NCBI RefSeq assembly: GCF_016907875.1
Contig: NZ_JAFBCU010000001.1
Location: forward strand, 496,001-560,000
DNA from: Arthrobacter roseus
Lineage (GTDB): Bacteria > Actinomycetota > Actinomycetes > Actinomycetales > Micrococcaceae
Direction: 5' to 3'
DNA length: 64,000 nt
In this document: positions 9,193-18,896 of the stretch, piece by piece
Layout: each line of letters begins with the position of its first letter
How positions within the stretch are numbered: position 1 is the stretch's first letter
Program-made: the position numbers and the translations under genes
The notes under the pieces: model-generated
Told to the model about the DNA's origin: nothing
Seen by the model: the letters and a program-made list of their open reading frames with translations, nothing else
Database searches by the model: none

Positions 9193-9324
9193 TGGCGCTT
9201 CCTTCCTCCCGGGCTACCGACTGTCCGCGGCATATCCATACCCGGTTGGCGCAATGCTAGTCCAATAATAAGGCGAAGGTACTCAAGAACAGCACTTTCA
9301 ATGCGCGCAATTCGATGACGATTA

Positions 9325-10692
9325 TCAGAACAGCATTCCGAGGGCCTCACCCAGAGTTGAGACTTCCCGGACCTTGAAGCCCTGCGGGATCTGTCCCGGA
9401 CCATTGGGACTGGCGGGCACAATCGCGTGAGTGAACCCAAGCCGCGCGGCCTCCTGGATCCGTTGACTGATTCCCGGCACGGCACGGACCTCGCCCGCTA
9501 AGCCCACTTCGCCGAACGCAATCAGCTGCGCTGGCAACGGCTTGTCAGTTTTTGCGCTCGCGATGGCCAGCGCCACCGACAAATCAGTGGCCGGCTCTCC
9601 AAGTTTCACCCCGCCCACCGTAGCCACGTAACTATCATCCTTGGACAGGTTCATTGAGGCACGGCTCTGAAGAACGGCCAGGAGCATGGCCACCCTAGAC
9701 GTATCCAGACCACTCGTTGCACGCCGCGGCTGAGAGTTGGATGTCTCCGCCAGCAGCGCCTGCACCTCTGCGAGGAGCGGGCGCCGTCCCTCAAGCGTCA
9801 CCGTGATGCACGTTCCCGACACCGGGTCCTTCGTACGAGAAACAAAGAGTCCACTGGGATCGGCGAGGCCCTCGATACCCTGTTCCGTCAGGTCGAAACA
9901 GCCGACGTCGTCCGTTGGACCATAACGGTTCTTGACTGCCCGCAGAAGCCGAAGTCGCGAGTGGCGCTCGCCGTCGAACTGGCACACGACGTCCACCAGA
10001 TGCTCCAGCAGTCGTGGCCCGGCGATAGAACCGTCCTTTGTCACGTGGCCGACCAGCAGGGTGCTCATATTGCGGTGCTTTGCGGCGTTGATCAGGGACG
10101 CTGCAACCTCACGCACCTGCGTCACCCCACCGGCGGATCCTTCAACGGAGGCACTGCTCAAGGTCTGAACTGAATCCACAATCAGTAACGCGGGGTCCAG
10201 CTGTTCCACCTGCCCCAGCGCCTGCCCGAGGTCAGTCTCGGCCGTCAGGTACAGGGTCTCTGCTACCGCCCCAATGCGCTCTGCCCGCATCTTGACTTGG
10301 GCCGCGGATTCCTCACCGGTGACGTAAAGAACCTTCCTGCCGCCACCGGCCACCCGCGCGGCCACGTCCAGTAGCAGGGTGGATTTGCCCACACCTGGTT
10401 CACCCGCCAGGAGGATGACCGCTCCCGGTACCAGTCCGCCGCCAAGAACACGGTCCAGTTCGCTTACGCCAGTGGCCTGAAAAGCCGCCGCCGTGGCGTC
10501 GATGTCGGCAATGCGTTGGGCCGGTCTGGCGACGGTCGCTGCAGCGGTGGTCCGTGCAGAAACCTGCCCCGCCTCCTCGATGGAGCCCCACGCCTGGCAT
10601 TCCCCGCACCGGCCAACCCACTTTGCAGTGGTCCATCCACATTCGCCGCAGCGGTAAGCCGGCGCTTTAGTTCGAGCAGTTTTTGTAGCCAT
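9325..10692 (-). CDS. radA: DNA repair protein RadA
   Basis: RadA is a RecA-like ATPase that promotes branch migration during recombinational repair. The 455-aa protein starts with a four-Cys zinc finger (C15, C18, C29, C32 in CGEC-x10-CGEC). The ATPase core has Walker A GEPGVGKS (97-104) and Walker B LLIVDSVQT. The RadA-specific KNRYG motif follows, and a Lon-like C-terminal domain (GVKLGEPATDLSVALAIAS, then FGEVGLAGEVRAV) completes the protein. It is transcribed ahead of disA. Confidence 0.97.
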   Translation of the reverse strand: MATKTARTKAPAYRCGECGWTTAKWVGRCGECQAWGSIEEAGQVSARTTAAATVARPAQRIADIDATAAAFQATGVSELDRVLGGGLVPGAVILLAGEPGVGKSTLLLDVAARVAGGGRKVLYVTGEESAAQVKMRAERIGAVAETLYLTAETDLGQALGQVEQLDPALLIVDSVQTLSSASVEGSAGGVTQVREVAASLINAAKHRNMSTLLVGHVTKDGSIAGPRLLEHLVDVVCQFDGERHSRLRLLRAVKNRYGPTDDVGCFDLTEQGIEGLADPSGLFVSRTKDPVSGTCITVTLEGRRPLLAEVQALLAETSNSQPRRATSGLDTSRVAMLLAVLQSRASMNLSKDDSYVATVGGVKLGEPATDLSVALAIASAKTDKPLPAQLIAFGEVGLAGEVRAVPGISQRIQEAARLGFTHAIVPASPNGPGQIPQGFKVREVSTLGEALGMLF

Positions 10693-10741
10693 GAAACAAG
10701 GCTATCCGTGGGCACCGACAGTTTGCGCCGGCAGCGCGCCG

Positions 10742-11869
10742 TTAGAGCTCGGGCAGGTAGGTGGTGGCCTCTTCGTGTCGCATCCCAGCGGCCTCAAGCA
10801 GGTCCACGATCATGGGCCGCAATAGCAACACCAGGGCCTCGCCCTCAAGCCGGGTGATCGCCAGGTTGCGCGGATGGGCAATAGTAGCTACGGCCGCCAG
10901 GTCGTTCCTCGCCTGTCGAAGATACCGATTCCGGCTCCCTGAAGCCGGGTCGGATAGGGCCTGCGAAAGGATGCCGACGGCGTCGGCCATGTCATACAGC
11001 GCCTCAGCGAGGTGGCTGACTGCGTCCTCCGTAAGGGCCGCGTGGTTAATCACCGAGGTAAGCCTGCGTGCGAAGACGCGGCTGTTCCGCACGGCCAGAT
11101 CCAGAAAATAGATGGTTTCCCGCAGAGACCCCAATTCTCCCCGGTGCCGCCGGTAGGCCGGAGACAGGAGTGTGACCTCCTGCGCTTGACGCATGGAACC
11201 GGAGAGCCCATCCAGCAACGGCTGACAGTTCCGCGCCCGCACCAGCGCGTGCCAGGCCCGGGTGGCATCGGACTCCCGCAACGAATCGGCGCACTCGCGC
11301 AGGACAGCCGAGAGCTCCGACAGGAGCGCACGCACATTGGTCTTGGGCTCTCGCCTCGGATCCCGAGGCACCAGCAACGTGATGACCAAGGCAATGACAC
11401 CACCGACGACGGCGTCGAGACTACGGGTGAACGGCCCACCAATAGGCACCGGCAGCAGCACAACGAGCAGCGACTGCAGACCTAGCTGCGTGGTGAAAAT
11501 ACTGCCACTGTCTAGAAACCGGGCCAACAGGATAGAGAACAACAGGACTCCCGCGGCCACCCAGATCCCCGTGCCAAAGGTGTGTAGGAGCAAATCGCCG
11601 ACGGCGATACCCAGTGTGCAGCCGGCCGCCACCTCGATAACCCGTCGCAGCCGTGGTTCCCTGGTGAATCCCAACGCGATCATGGCGGACGTTGCCGCGA
11701 AAAGCGGGCCTTCATGCCCCAGGACGTACTCGGCGAAAGCGTACGCTCCGACGGCCCCCACGGTCATCTGCAGAGCGGGAGCAAAGGAGCTTCGGGTGCG
11801 GCTCACGCCAACACGGAACCGATTACGCAGAAACAGCCAAGGGCTCCGGTGAGTGGTCCGTCGTGGCAT
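10742..11869 (-). CDS. FUSC-family inner membrane protein
   Basis: A 375-aa membrane protein with about six hydrophobic segments in the first ~170 residues (for example MTVGAVGAYAFAEYVLG, FAATSAMIALGF, AGVLLFSILLARFL, AVVGGVIALVITLLVPRDP) and a long cytoplasmic helical C-terminal half. This layout matches the FUSC/aromatic-acid exporter-like superfamily, implicated in efflux of organic acids, but the substrate here is unknown. It is 50 nt downstream of the radA start on the same strand, so it is a separate unit, divergent from pstS. The upstream start (ATG 11869) is plausible; a start ~28 residues later is possible. Confidence 0.75.
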   Translation of the reverse strand: MPRRTTHRSPWLFLRNRFRVGVSRTRSSFAPALQMTVGAVGAYAFAEYVLGHEGPLFAATSAMIALGFTREPRLRRVIEVAAGCTLGIAVGDLLLHTFGTGIWVAAGVLLFSILLARFLDSGSIFTTQLGLQSLLVVLLPVPIGGPFTRSLDAVVGGVIALVITLLVPRDPRREPKTNVRALLSELSAVLRECADSLRESDATRAWHALVRARNCQPLLDGLSGSMRQAQEVTLLSPAYRRHRGELGSLRETIYFLDLAVRNSRVFARRLTSVINHAALTEDAVSHLAEALYDMADAVGILSQALSDPASGSRNRYLRQARNDLAAVATIAHPRNLAITRLEGEALVLLLRPMIVDLLEAAGMRHEEATTYLPEL

Positions 11870-11913
11870 AGGGCAAGTCTATGGTGCTCGATTTGCGAGT
11901 AGATGACAGGAGT

Positions 11914-11931
11914 GTTCATCTTCCGTTTACT
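11914..11931 (+). promoter_or_regulatory. Candidate Pho box upstream of pstS
   Basis: Two direct 7-nt repeats, GTTCATC (11914-11920) and GTTTACT (11925-11931), have an 11-nt period. This resembles the actinobacterial PhoP operator of GTTCACC repeats every 11 nt. The site is 104 bp upstream of the pstS start. Motif match is partial. Confidence 0.5.
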
Positions 11932-12034
11932 TTGGCAGGCCATGCTCGTCATCTACGGCTTCTACCCTCATAGGGGATCCGGGTATCCGGGCACCGAAGT
12001 GGCAGACGTAAAAAACCTGAAAGAGGCATGTGAA

Positions 12035-13153
12035 GTGAAGGCTCTCCGTTTTTACCGTTCAGCGGCACTGATTTCCGTGGCTGCGCTCGCGCTGACAGCT
12101 TGCGGCTCAGACAATGCAACCCAGACCGACGCCGGCGCTGAGGGCAACACTGCAGCGGCCGCTTCGAGTGTCAGCGGTACGCTGACCGGCATTGGCGCTT
12201 CATCGCAGAAGGCAGCCATGGAAGCCTGGAAGGTCGGCTTTGAGGAGCTGAACCCGGAGTCCAAGGTCCAGTATTCGCCAGACGGCTCAGGCGCGGGCCG
12301 CAAGGCCTTCCTCAGTGGTGGCGCACAGTTCGCTGGCTCCGATGCGTACCTGAAGGACGAGGAAATGGAAGCCGCCAAGGAGGTCTGCGGACCGGATGGC
12401 GCCCTGAACATCCCCGCTTACATCTCCCCGATCGCCGTTGCGTTCAACCTCGGCGACGTCAAAGAACTGAACCTCGACGCCGCCACCATTGCGAAGATCT
12501 TCACCGGGGAGATCAAGAAGTGGAACGACCCGGCCATCGCTGCCCAGAACGAGGGCACCGAACTGCCGGACACAACCATCACCGTGGTGCACCGCTCGGA
12601 TGAGTCCGGAACTACCGAAAACTTTGTGGACTACCTCTCTGCCGCAGCACCGAAAACCTGGACCTATGAAGTCTCCGGCGACTGGCCAACCGACATTCAG
12701 TCCGAGAACGCCAAGGGCACCTCGGGCGTCATCTCTACGACCACCGCTACCGACGGTGCCATCACCTACGCGGATGCTTCAGCGGTAGGAAATCTCGGCC
12801 AGGTCAAGGTCAAAGTCGGCGAAGAGTACGTTGCCCTGAACTCGGAGGCAGCGGCGAAGGCTGTAGAGGTCGCAACGCCAGTCGAAGGACGCTCGGACCT
12901 GGATATGTCACTGGACCTGAAGCGCGACACCACCGAGTCAGGTGCTTACCCCATCGTGCTCATCAGCTACCACCTCTACTGCACACAGTACGAGGACCAG
13001 TCAACAGTGGACCTCGTGAAGGCATTTGGCAGCTACGTCATCAGCGAAGAGGGCCAGGCCGACGCCGCTGATTCAGCCGGCAACGCGCCCATTTCAGATA
13101 GTCTGCGAGAAGATGCCCAGAAGGCTATCGACTCCATCAAGGCGTCCTCTTAA
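12035..13153 (+). CDS. pstS: Phosphate ABC transporter substrate-binding lipoprotein PstS
   Basis: Extracellular high-affinity phosphate-binding protein of the Pst importer, 372 aa. The start is GTG 12035, 8 nt after AGAGG. The N-terminus is a lipoprotein signal (KALRFYRSAALIS, hydrophobic core, lipobox LTAC with Cys as lipid site). Phosphate-contacting motifs are visible: GASSQ, SGAGRK, SDAYL, and HRSDESGTTENF (the anion-binding loop). The longer frame back to 11903 has no signal-like sequence and is rejected. It is first in pstSCAB with 96 nt to pstC, and is probably induced by phosphate starvation through the upstream Pho box. Confidence 0.95.
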   Translation: MKALRFYRSAALISVAALALTACGSDNATQTDAGAEGNTAAAASSVSGTLTGIGASSQKAAMEAWKVGFEELNPESKVQYSPDGSGAGRKAFLSGGAQFAGSDAYLKDEEMEAAKEVCGPDGALNIPAYISPIAVAFNLGDVKELNLDAATIAKIFTGEIKKWNDPAIAAQNEGTELPDTTITVVHRSDESGTTENFVDYLSAAAPKTWTYEVSGDWPTDIQSENAKGTSGVISTTTATDGAITYADASAVGNLGQVKVKVGEEYVALNSEAAAKAVEVATPVEGRSDLDMSLDLKRDTTESGAYPIVLISYHLYCTQYEDQSTVDLVKAFGSYVISEEGQADAADSAGNAPISDSLREDAQKAIDSIKASS

Positions 13154-13249
13154 CAGCACCGCTGGCCGTCATGTTGCCATCGCGGGATCAACCGTGAAAA
13201 CTGGCAACAGAGTCGCATCCGTCAGATCAACCGCCCGAAGGGTCAGTAA

Positions 13250-14182
13250 GTGTCGTCCAACACGTTGAACAGCTCAGGCGGGGGAGGCCGCACTGGAGAT
13301 CGCATATTCTCCGGTGCATCGCTCCTCGCAGGGTGCCTTATCCTCGCTGTGCTGTTCAGTGTGGCGGTCTTTTTGCTCGTTCAGGCGCTACCGACCTTCA
13401 GCGCGGATCCCGAACTGGTGACAGGTGGCGAGGGGTTCTTCAACTACATCTTCCCCATTGTCATCGGAACGGTAATCGCCGCCGGGATCGCGATCCTGCT
13501 GGCAACACCGGTGGGTATTGGAGTGGCATTGTTCATCTCCCACTACGCTCCGCGCAGACTGTCTCAGGGCCTTGGCTACGTCATCGACCTGCTTGCAGCC
13601 ATCCCATCCGTTGTCTATGGGGCGTGGGGCTACGCGGTGCTAGCGCCTGAACTGGCGAAAATCTATGACACCCTGGCGCGTACAGCGGGTTGGATCCCCA
13701 TCTTTGAAGGACCCGCAAGCCAAACGGGGAAAACCATGCTGACCGCAGGGATAGTCCTCGCAGTCATGGTTCTGCCCATCATCACTTCCCTGAGCAGAGA
13801 GATCTTTCTGCAGGCACCCAAACTTCATGAAGAGGCGGCGCTGGCGCTCGGAGCCACCCGGTGGGAAACCATCCGGATGGCTGTTATACCGTTTGCGCGT
13901 CCCGGAATCATCAGTGCCGTCATGCTGGGCCTTGGACGCGCGCTCGGTGAAACCATGGCCGTGGCTCTGGTCCTGTCCTCGGGCCCGTTGATGGCATCCC
14001 TCATCAAATCCGGCAACCAGACCATCGCTGCGGAAATCGCCCTCAACTTTCCCGAGGCCTTTGGACTGCGGCTCAGTGAGCTCATTGCCGCGGGCCTGGT
14101 CCTGTTTGTCATCACCCTTGCGGTCAACATGGTGGCCCGCTGGGTCATCAGCCGCCACAAAGAATTCTCGGGAGCCAACTGA
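13250..14182 (+). CDS. pstC: Phosphate ABC transporter permease PstC
   Basis: Inner-membrane permease subunit of the Pst importer, 310 aa with six transmembrane segments. The cytoplasmic EAA loop, which contacts PstB, is visible as HEEAALALGATRWETIRMAVIPFARPGI (begins ~residue 193). GRALGETMAVALVLS is the family's conserved segment near TM5. The start GTG 13250 follows a weak GAAGGG. The stop overlaps the pstA start by one base (TGATG), implying translational coupling. Confidence 0.95.
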   Translation: MSSNTLNSSGGGGRTGDRIFSGASLLAGCLILAVLFSVAVFLLVQALPTFSADPELVTGGEGFFNYIFPIVIGTVIAAGIAILLATPVGIGVALFISHYAPRRLSQGLGYVIDLLAAIPSVVYGAWGYAVLAPELAKIYDTLARTAGWIPIFEGPASQTGKTMLTAGIVLAVMVLPIITSLSREIFLQAPKLHEEAALALGATRWETIRMAVIPFARPGIISAVMLGLGRALGETMAVALVLSSGPLMASLIKSGNQTIAAEIALNFPEAFGLRLSELIAAGLVLFVITLAVNMVARWVISRHKEFSGAN

Positions 14183-15285
14183 TGAGCACCCCCACCCTCA
14201 GCCGGACCAAGTCATCCCTCACCAAGAATCAGCTTCCGGGTTACGCCATCTGGGCTATCCTGGCGGGCGCCGTCGTACTGGGCGCCGCGGCCTCCAGCGC
14301 CCTCGGATTCTCCATAGCTACCTTCGCAGTATTCACCGCGGTGTTCTTCGTCGTTGGCGGATGGTCGGTCACATCAGTGGTGGAGGGCCCCCGTAAGGGC
14401 CGCGACAGACTAGCCACCTACCTGATGTACGGGGCGTTTCTGCTGGCGCTGCTGCCCCTATTATCAGTGCTCTGGACGGTCCTGGAAAAAGGTCTCCCTG
14501 GCATGACCTACAACTTCCTCTTCACTTCCATGAACGGCATGACCGGCGCTGTGGACAACGAGTCAGTCCAGAACGGCACCCCTGTGCTCGGCGGGGCGTA
14601 CCACGCCGTCATCGGCACCCTGCTGATCACGTTCTGGACCACGTTGATCTCGGTTCCCGTGGGCCTACTGGCCGCTGTCTACCTCGTGGAATACGGAGAC
14701 GGTAAAGTGCTCTCGCGTGCCATCACGTTCTTTGTTGACGTCATGACCGGCATTCCCTCCATCGTGGCCGGCCTGTTCGCTGCGGCACTGTTTGGCATGA
14801 TCTTTGGACCCGGGACCCGAACAGGATTCGTGGCCGCCGTCGCATTGTCCGTCTTGATGGTGCCCGTCGTCGTGCGTTCCACGGAAGAAATGCTCCGCAT
14901 TGTGCCCAATGAACTCCGCGAAGCGTCCTACGCGCTGGGCGTGCGTAAATGGCGCACCATTGTGAAGGTCGTTATTCCGACGGCGATCTCCGGTATCGCG
15001 TCGGGAGTTACCCTCGCTATCGCCCGCGTCATCGGCGAAACCGCGCCCATACTCGTAACTGCGGGCTTTGCCAGCGCCATCAACTGGAACGTTTTTTCCG
15101 GCTGGATGTCCACCCTGCCCACCTATATCTACTACCAGATCCTCACGCCGACATCGCCAACAAACGTGGACCCCAGTATCCAGCGGGCGTGGGCCGCTGC
15201 ACTTCTGCTGATCATCATGGTCATGCTGCTGAACCTCCTCGCAAGGCTCGTTGCCCGGATGTTCGCCCCAAAGACTGGCCGCTGA
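14182..15285 (+). CDS. pstA: Phosphate ABC transporter permease PstA
   Basis: Second permease subunit of the Pst importer, 367 aa. It has two extra N-terminal hydrophobic segments before the core six, typical of actinobacterial PstA. The EAA loop reads [19 protein letters not shown], followed by the conserved [15 protein letters not shown]. The start ATG overlaps the pstC stop. pstB begins 38 nt after the stop. Confidence 0.95.
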   Translation: MSTPTLSRTKSSLTKNQLPGYAIWAILAGAVVLGAAASSALGFSIATFAVFTAVFFVVGGWSVTSVVEGPRKGRDRLATYLMYGAFLLALLPLLSVLWTVLEKGLPGMTYNFLFTSMNGMTGAVDNESVQNGTPVLGGAYHAVIGTLLITFWTTLISVPVGLLAAVYLVEYGDGKVLSRAITFFVDVMTGIPSIVAGLFAAALFGMIFGPGTRTGFVAAVALSVLMVPVVVRSTEEMLRIVPNELREASYALGVRKWRTIVKVVIPTAISGIASGVTLAIARVIGETAPILVTAGFASAINWNVFSGWMSTLPTYIYYQILTPTSPTNVDPSIQRAWAAALLLIIMVMLLNLLARLVARMFAPKTGR

Positions 15286-15323
15286 GACAGCGGCCAAAAT
15301 TTCATCGTCAGAGAAGGAAGCAA

Positions 15324-16103
15324 ATGTCCAAGCGAATCGACGTCAAGGACCTCAACGTGTACTACGGCAACTTCATGGCCGTTGAAGGCGTGAATATCCA
15401 CATCGAACCACGTTCGGTGACAGCATTTATCGGCCCCTCGGGGTGTGGCAAGTCGACCTTCCTGCGCACCCTGAACCGCATGCACGAAGTACTACCCGGC
15501 GCACGCGTTGAAGGCGAGGTGCTGCTGGACGGCGAAGATCTCTACGGTGCCGGGGTGGACCCAGTTGCTGTCAGGACGCAGATCGGCATGGTCTTTCAGC
15601 GGCCAAACCCGTTCCCCACTATGTCGATCCGCGACAACGTTCTGGCGGGCGTGAAGCTGAACAACAGACGGATCAACCGGTCCGACGCGGATGCGCTCGT
15701 GGAGCGTTCACTGACCGGGGCCAACCTGTGGATCGAGGTCAAGGACAGGCTGGATAAGCCCGGATCCGGGCTATCCGGTGGGCAGCAGCAGCGCCTGTGC
15801 ATCGCGCGGGCCATCGCCGTTTCTCCGCAGGTCATCCTCATGGACGAGCCCTGCTCCGCACTGGATCCGATCTCAACCCTTGCGATCGAGGATCTGATTG
15901 AGGAGCTCAAGAGCAACTACACCGTGGTGATCGTGACGCACAACATGCAGCAGGCAGCCCGTGTTTCGGACAAAACCGCGTTCTTCAACATTGCTGGGAC
16001 GGGAAAGCCCGGCAAGCTGATCGAGTACTCAGAAACAGCTCAGATCTTCAGCAACCCAGCCGAAAAGGCCACTGAGGACTACGTCTCGGGCAGGTTCGGC
16101 TAG
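15324..16103 (+). CDS. pstB: Phosphate ABC transporter ATP-binding protein PstB
   Basis: Cytoplasmic ATPase that powers the Pst importer, 259 aa. Motifs: Walker [11 protein letters not shown]-loop [12 protein letters not shown], signature LSGGQQQR, Walker [13 protein letters not shown], and switch His in [13 protein letters not shown]. The start ATG 15324 is preceded by GAAGGAAG. A much longer in-frame extension upstream is overlap with pstA in another frame and is rejected. It is the last gene of pstSCAB; no phoU follows, but a DUF47/PhoU-like gene lies nearby on the other strand. Confidence 0.97.
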   Translation: MSKRIDVKDLNVYYGNFMAVEGVNIHIEPRSVTAFIGPSGCGKSTFLRTLNRMHEVLPGARVEGEVLLDGEDLYGAGVDPVAVRTQIGMVFQRPNPFPTMSIRDNVLAGVKLNNRRINRSDADALVERSLTGANLWIEVKDRLDKPGSGLSGGQQQRLCIARAIAVSPQVILMDEPCSALDPISTLAIEDLIEELKSNYTVVIVTHNMQQAARVSDKTAFFNIAGTGKPGKLIEYSETAQIFSNPAEKATEDYVSGRFG

Positions 16104-16138
16104 TCCTACCCGGCAATGCAGTGGTCTTTGGTCTTGTG

Positions 16139-17146
16139 CTACAGCAGGGGACTGATGGCGAGGAAGAAAACTGCGCCCATGACCGCCGTCGCGCCTGCCG
16201 TAGCCAGCCAGGTGAGCAGGATCCGGCGCACCATAGTCAGCCGGATCGTGGCAAATCGCTGATTGGCGCCTGCGCCAACGATTGCGGAGGCAACGGTGTG
16301 GGTGCTCGAAAGCGGCATGTGCAGGGCCACTGCTCCGAAGAACAACATCGCCGAACTGACACCTTGGGCGGTCATTCCGCGCAACGGGTCCACGCGGACC
16401 AGCTTCTCGGCCAGTGTGTGGCTGATACGCCAGCCACCGAAGAGGGACCCGCCAGCCAGCAATACCGCGGCGAACACTTGCACCCACAACGGCATGCTGC
16501 TGCCGGTTGCGTAACCGGCAGCGACCAACCCCAGCAGGATCACCGCCATCGTTCTCTGCCCATCCTGCAGGCCGTGCCCCAGGGCGAAAGCGCCCGTCAA
16601 GACCGCCTGCGCCATTCGACTACCGGTATTGGCCTGCCTAGGCGAGGAATAGCGCATGAGCCACATGGCCGGATAAACCATCACATAGGACAGCACAAAG
16701 GCCACCACGGGGGAGAGCAGCAGAGGCAGGATGATCTGCCAGATGGCGCTGTTGGCATCAGCGATGTCGTGACCGCCCAGATAGGCTGCTGCCAGCCCGG
16801 ACCCTATGAGGCCGCCCAGGAGGGCATGCGTGGACGACGACGGCATGCGCCACAACCAGGTGAGGATGCCCCAGACGATGGCGCTCACCAGCCCGGCCAG
16901 GAGGATGCCGAGGCCAACCGTACCGCTGGGCAGAGACACCCATTCGTCCGTGAAGAGCACAACAATGCCGGTGCCCATCAGTGCACCGGCCACATTGAAG
17001 ACAGCAACGAGCAGGACAGCGATTGTTGGCGTGAGGGCGCGGGTCCTGACGGCCGTTGCCGCGGAGTTTGAGACGTCGTGAAAACCGTTAACGAAAGCGA
17101 AGGCTCCGGCCAGGACCACGGTCATGACCAGAAAAAACAATTCCAC
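16139..17146 (-). CDS. PitA-type low-affinity inorganic phosphate transporter
   Basis: An integral membrane phosphate (metal-phosphate symport) permease of the Pit family, 335 aa with about ten transmembrane segments. The duplicated signature is visible: GFHDVSNSAATAVRTRAL near the N-terminus and FALGHGLQDGQRTMAVILLGL in the second half (variants of GxNDxxN), plus SSSTHALLGGLIG and PLSSTHTVASAIVG. The GTG start (17146) immediately follows the TGA of the DUF47 gene, so the two are cotranscribed. The side-by-side Pst and Pit systems suggest a phosphate locus covering both starvation and sufficiency. Confidence 0.9.
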   Translation of the reverse strand: MELFFLVMTVVLAGAFAFVNGFHDVSNSAATAVRTRALTPTIAVLLVAVFNVAGALMGTGIVVLFTDEWVSLPSGTVGLGILLAGLVSAIVWGILTWLWRMPSSSTHALLGGLIGSGLAAAYLGGHDIADANSAIWQIILPLLLSPVVAFVLSYVMVYPAMWLMRYSSPRQANTGSRMAQAVLTGAFALGHGLQDGQRTMAVILLGLVAAGYATGSSMPLWVQVFAAVLLAGGSLFGGWRISHTLAEKLVRVDPLRGMTAQGVSSAMLFFGAVALHMPLSSTHTVASAIVGAGANQRFATIRLTMVRRILLTWLATAGATAVMGAVFFLAISPLL

Positions 17147-17764
17147 TCAGGATTCCTTGACCAAAATACTGCCCACGTGGGTGGCGAGTCGACGGAGATC
17201 GTTGACGACATCCATCAGCTGGTTCGCAACATCCCGATGGCGAGCGTACGCCACGGCCTTGTGATCACGCTGAAGTTCGCTGACCCAGATTCTGTGGGTC
17301 CGCGCCGCCCGCCGGGACAGGCGCAGCATCTCGATCCAGTACTCCTCGAGGTCCTCCAACGAACTGAGGCGCGTCATCGCGTCAACGGACAGCAGCGCTT
17401 GGCGGTTGATGACTTCCAGCTGTTCAGTGGCCCGCTTGGACAGGTGAGCCAACTTATGGAGGGCTATGAGTTCAGCGGCACCATCCAGTTTTTCCACCGC
17501 CTCACCCAGGAGGCGGGAGAGTGCATAGAGGTCCTCGCGGGGTAGCGGATTGATGAAGCTGGTTCGCATCTGCGTCATCAGAGCGAAGTGTAAATTCGCC
17601 GCCTTCTCGTCCCCGTCATGAAGCTGGGACGCCAGGTCCTTATAGTCCTCAACCGGCGCGCCCAGAAGCTGCGACATCACGTCGGTCCCGTGAACAAGCT
17701 CCGCTGCCATCTTGGACAGCAGCTCGAGCCCGGCGTTCTCTTGCGGGAAAAGACGTAGTTTCAC
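17147..17764 (-). CDS. DUF47 (PhoU-like) partner of the Pit transporter
   Basis: A 205-aa all-helical cytoplasmic protein with the DUF47 pattern: MKLRLFPQENAGLELLSKMAAELVHG, then a central FINPLPREDLYALSRLL segment with the acidic metal-site character seen in PhoU-like bundles. DUF47 proteins typically sit next to Pit permeases and are thought to modulate phosphate transport. The start codon is GTG 17764. The gene abuts the pit gene (TGA then GTG), a clear two-gene operon. Confidence 0.9.
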   Translation of the reverse strand: MKLRLFPQENAGLELLSKMAAELVHGTDVMSQLLGAPVEDYKDLASQLHDGDEKAANLHFALMTQMRTSFINPLPREDLYALSRLLGEAVEKLDGAAELIALHKLAHLSKRATEQLEVINRQALLSVDAMTRLSSLEDLEEYWIEMLRLSRRAARTHRIWVSELQRDHKAVAYARHRDVANQLMDVVNDLRRLATHVGSILVKES

Positions 17765-17957
17765 CGGCTGGTCTGTCCTTCCGGGATCAGTGGGTCCACC
17801 GCGGACATAGTAATGGTGCCGAACCGGGAGCGCCTCTCGGCGAAAGGCCGCTCGAAGCGGCTATCAGTTGAAGCCCGGGGGTTCCGCGGTCCGACACCAC
17901 CTTCAGTTTTCTCTCTCGAGCCGGTTGTTGTCAACACATCCCCGATTGCAAAAGCAC

Positions 17958-18605
17958 TTAATCAAGATCGCCGCGGCGCCACGCTGCCGCCGCATGCTCA
18001 AGGTCCTCTGCCGTTTTGATCAGCTGCTGAGAGTTGCGCGTCAGGAACGCGGCGTTTGTCTCCCCAGAATGCTCCGCAGCATCGGCATGATTGGCCTGGC
18101 CGAGCGCAAGAACGCGGCAGAAAGCCGCGAAACGTTCCAGTGCGACGTCGAAATCCCCCTCAAAAGCACCGGACAGAATGGTGTTGGCCATGTCCTGGAC
18201 TTCCTTCTCTCCAGGGGGTTCTGCTACGCCGGCTACGACGTTGGAAACCTGAGCGGTTTCTTTTCCGGCCTTGAAATACGCAGCTATCCGCTCAGGATTA
18301 CGCTGGGTTGCCGCGCGAAGAGCGTACAGCCGCCAGAGAGCCCCGGGAAGTGAGCGTGCGGGACTTTCAGCCCAGAGTTCAGCAACAGCTTCGAGCCCTT
18401 GCACGTCAGCAAGTTCCACCAACCGCTGTGTAACCTCCGGGTCGTCGCTCTGCCGGCCGCGGTGCACCAAAGCCTGAGCGGCCAGATGCGCCGCTTCGGA
18501 TACCCGGGCCGGGTCCGCGCCGCCTGAAAAAACCTCGAAATCCGCGGGAGCGAACGGCTTCGGTTTGTGATGTCTTGGACCTTCGCCGTACTGGTTGCCA
18601 CTCAT
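17958..18605 (-). CDS. Conserved actinobacterial hypothetical protein
   Basis: A 215-aa soluble protein of unknown function. The N-terminus is basic and Pro-rich (HHKPKPFAPADFEVFSGGADP). The rest is helical and Ala/Leu-rich, with repeat-like helices (AAHLAAQALVHRGR, LYALRAATQRNPERIAAYF, DVALERFAAFCRVL). No catalytic or binding motif is recognised. ATG 18605 is the start; a TGA stop at 17958 leaves a 193-nt gap before the DUF47 gene on the same strand. Codon use is ordinary, so it is probably a core gene. Confidence 0.7.
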   Translation of the reverse strand: MSGNQYGEGPRHHKPKPFAPADFEVFSGGADPARVSEAAHLAAQALVHRGRQSDDPEVTQRLVELADVQGLEAVAELWAESPARSLPGALWRLYALRAATQRNPERIAAYFKAGKETAQVSNVVAGVAEPPGEKEVQDMANTILSGAFEGDFDVALERFAAFCRVLALGQANHADAAEHSGETNAAFLTRNSQQLIKTAEDLEHAAAAWRRGDLD

Positions 18606-18896
18606 GCTCTGAGGATACTCCTGCGCTCACAACGGGTCGAGGGAGCCCGGCCCTGAAAGACTATGAACCTGCTCAGTGGCGATGATCACGGTATGGACAT
18701 AAATCGGTCGTACAAGACAACTTGCCATAACATGTGTACTATTTTGACCAGTTACATTTTGCGCGGGGGATCAAAATAACGTCGGTCCAAGGACCAGCGG
18801 GGGCTGGGGCTTCCCGAATCAACTGAGGCTTGAAACAAACGCGCACAAATGGTTCCAGGGGACAACGTCATCCATCGCATTCAGGAAGAAAAACAC

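Noticed and set aside
14949-15323. Long 5' extension of pstB
   Set aside because: It overlaps pstA in another frame, has non-protein-like composition, and the ATG at 15324 has a good ribosome site and the family start.
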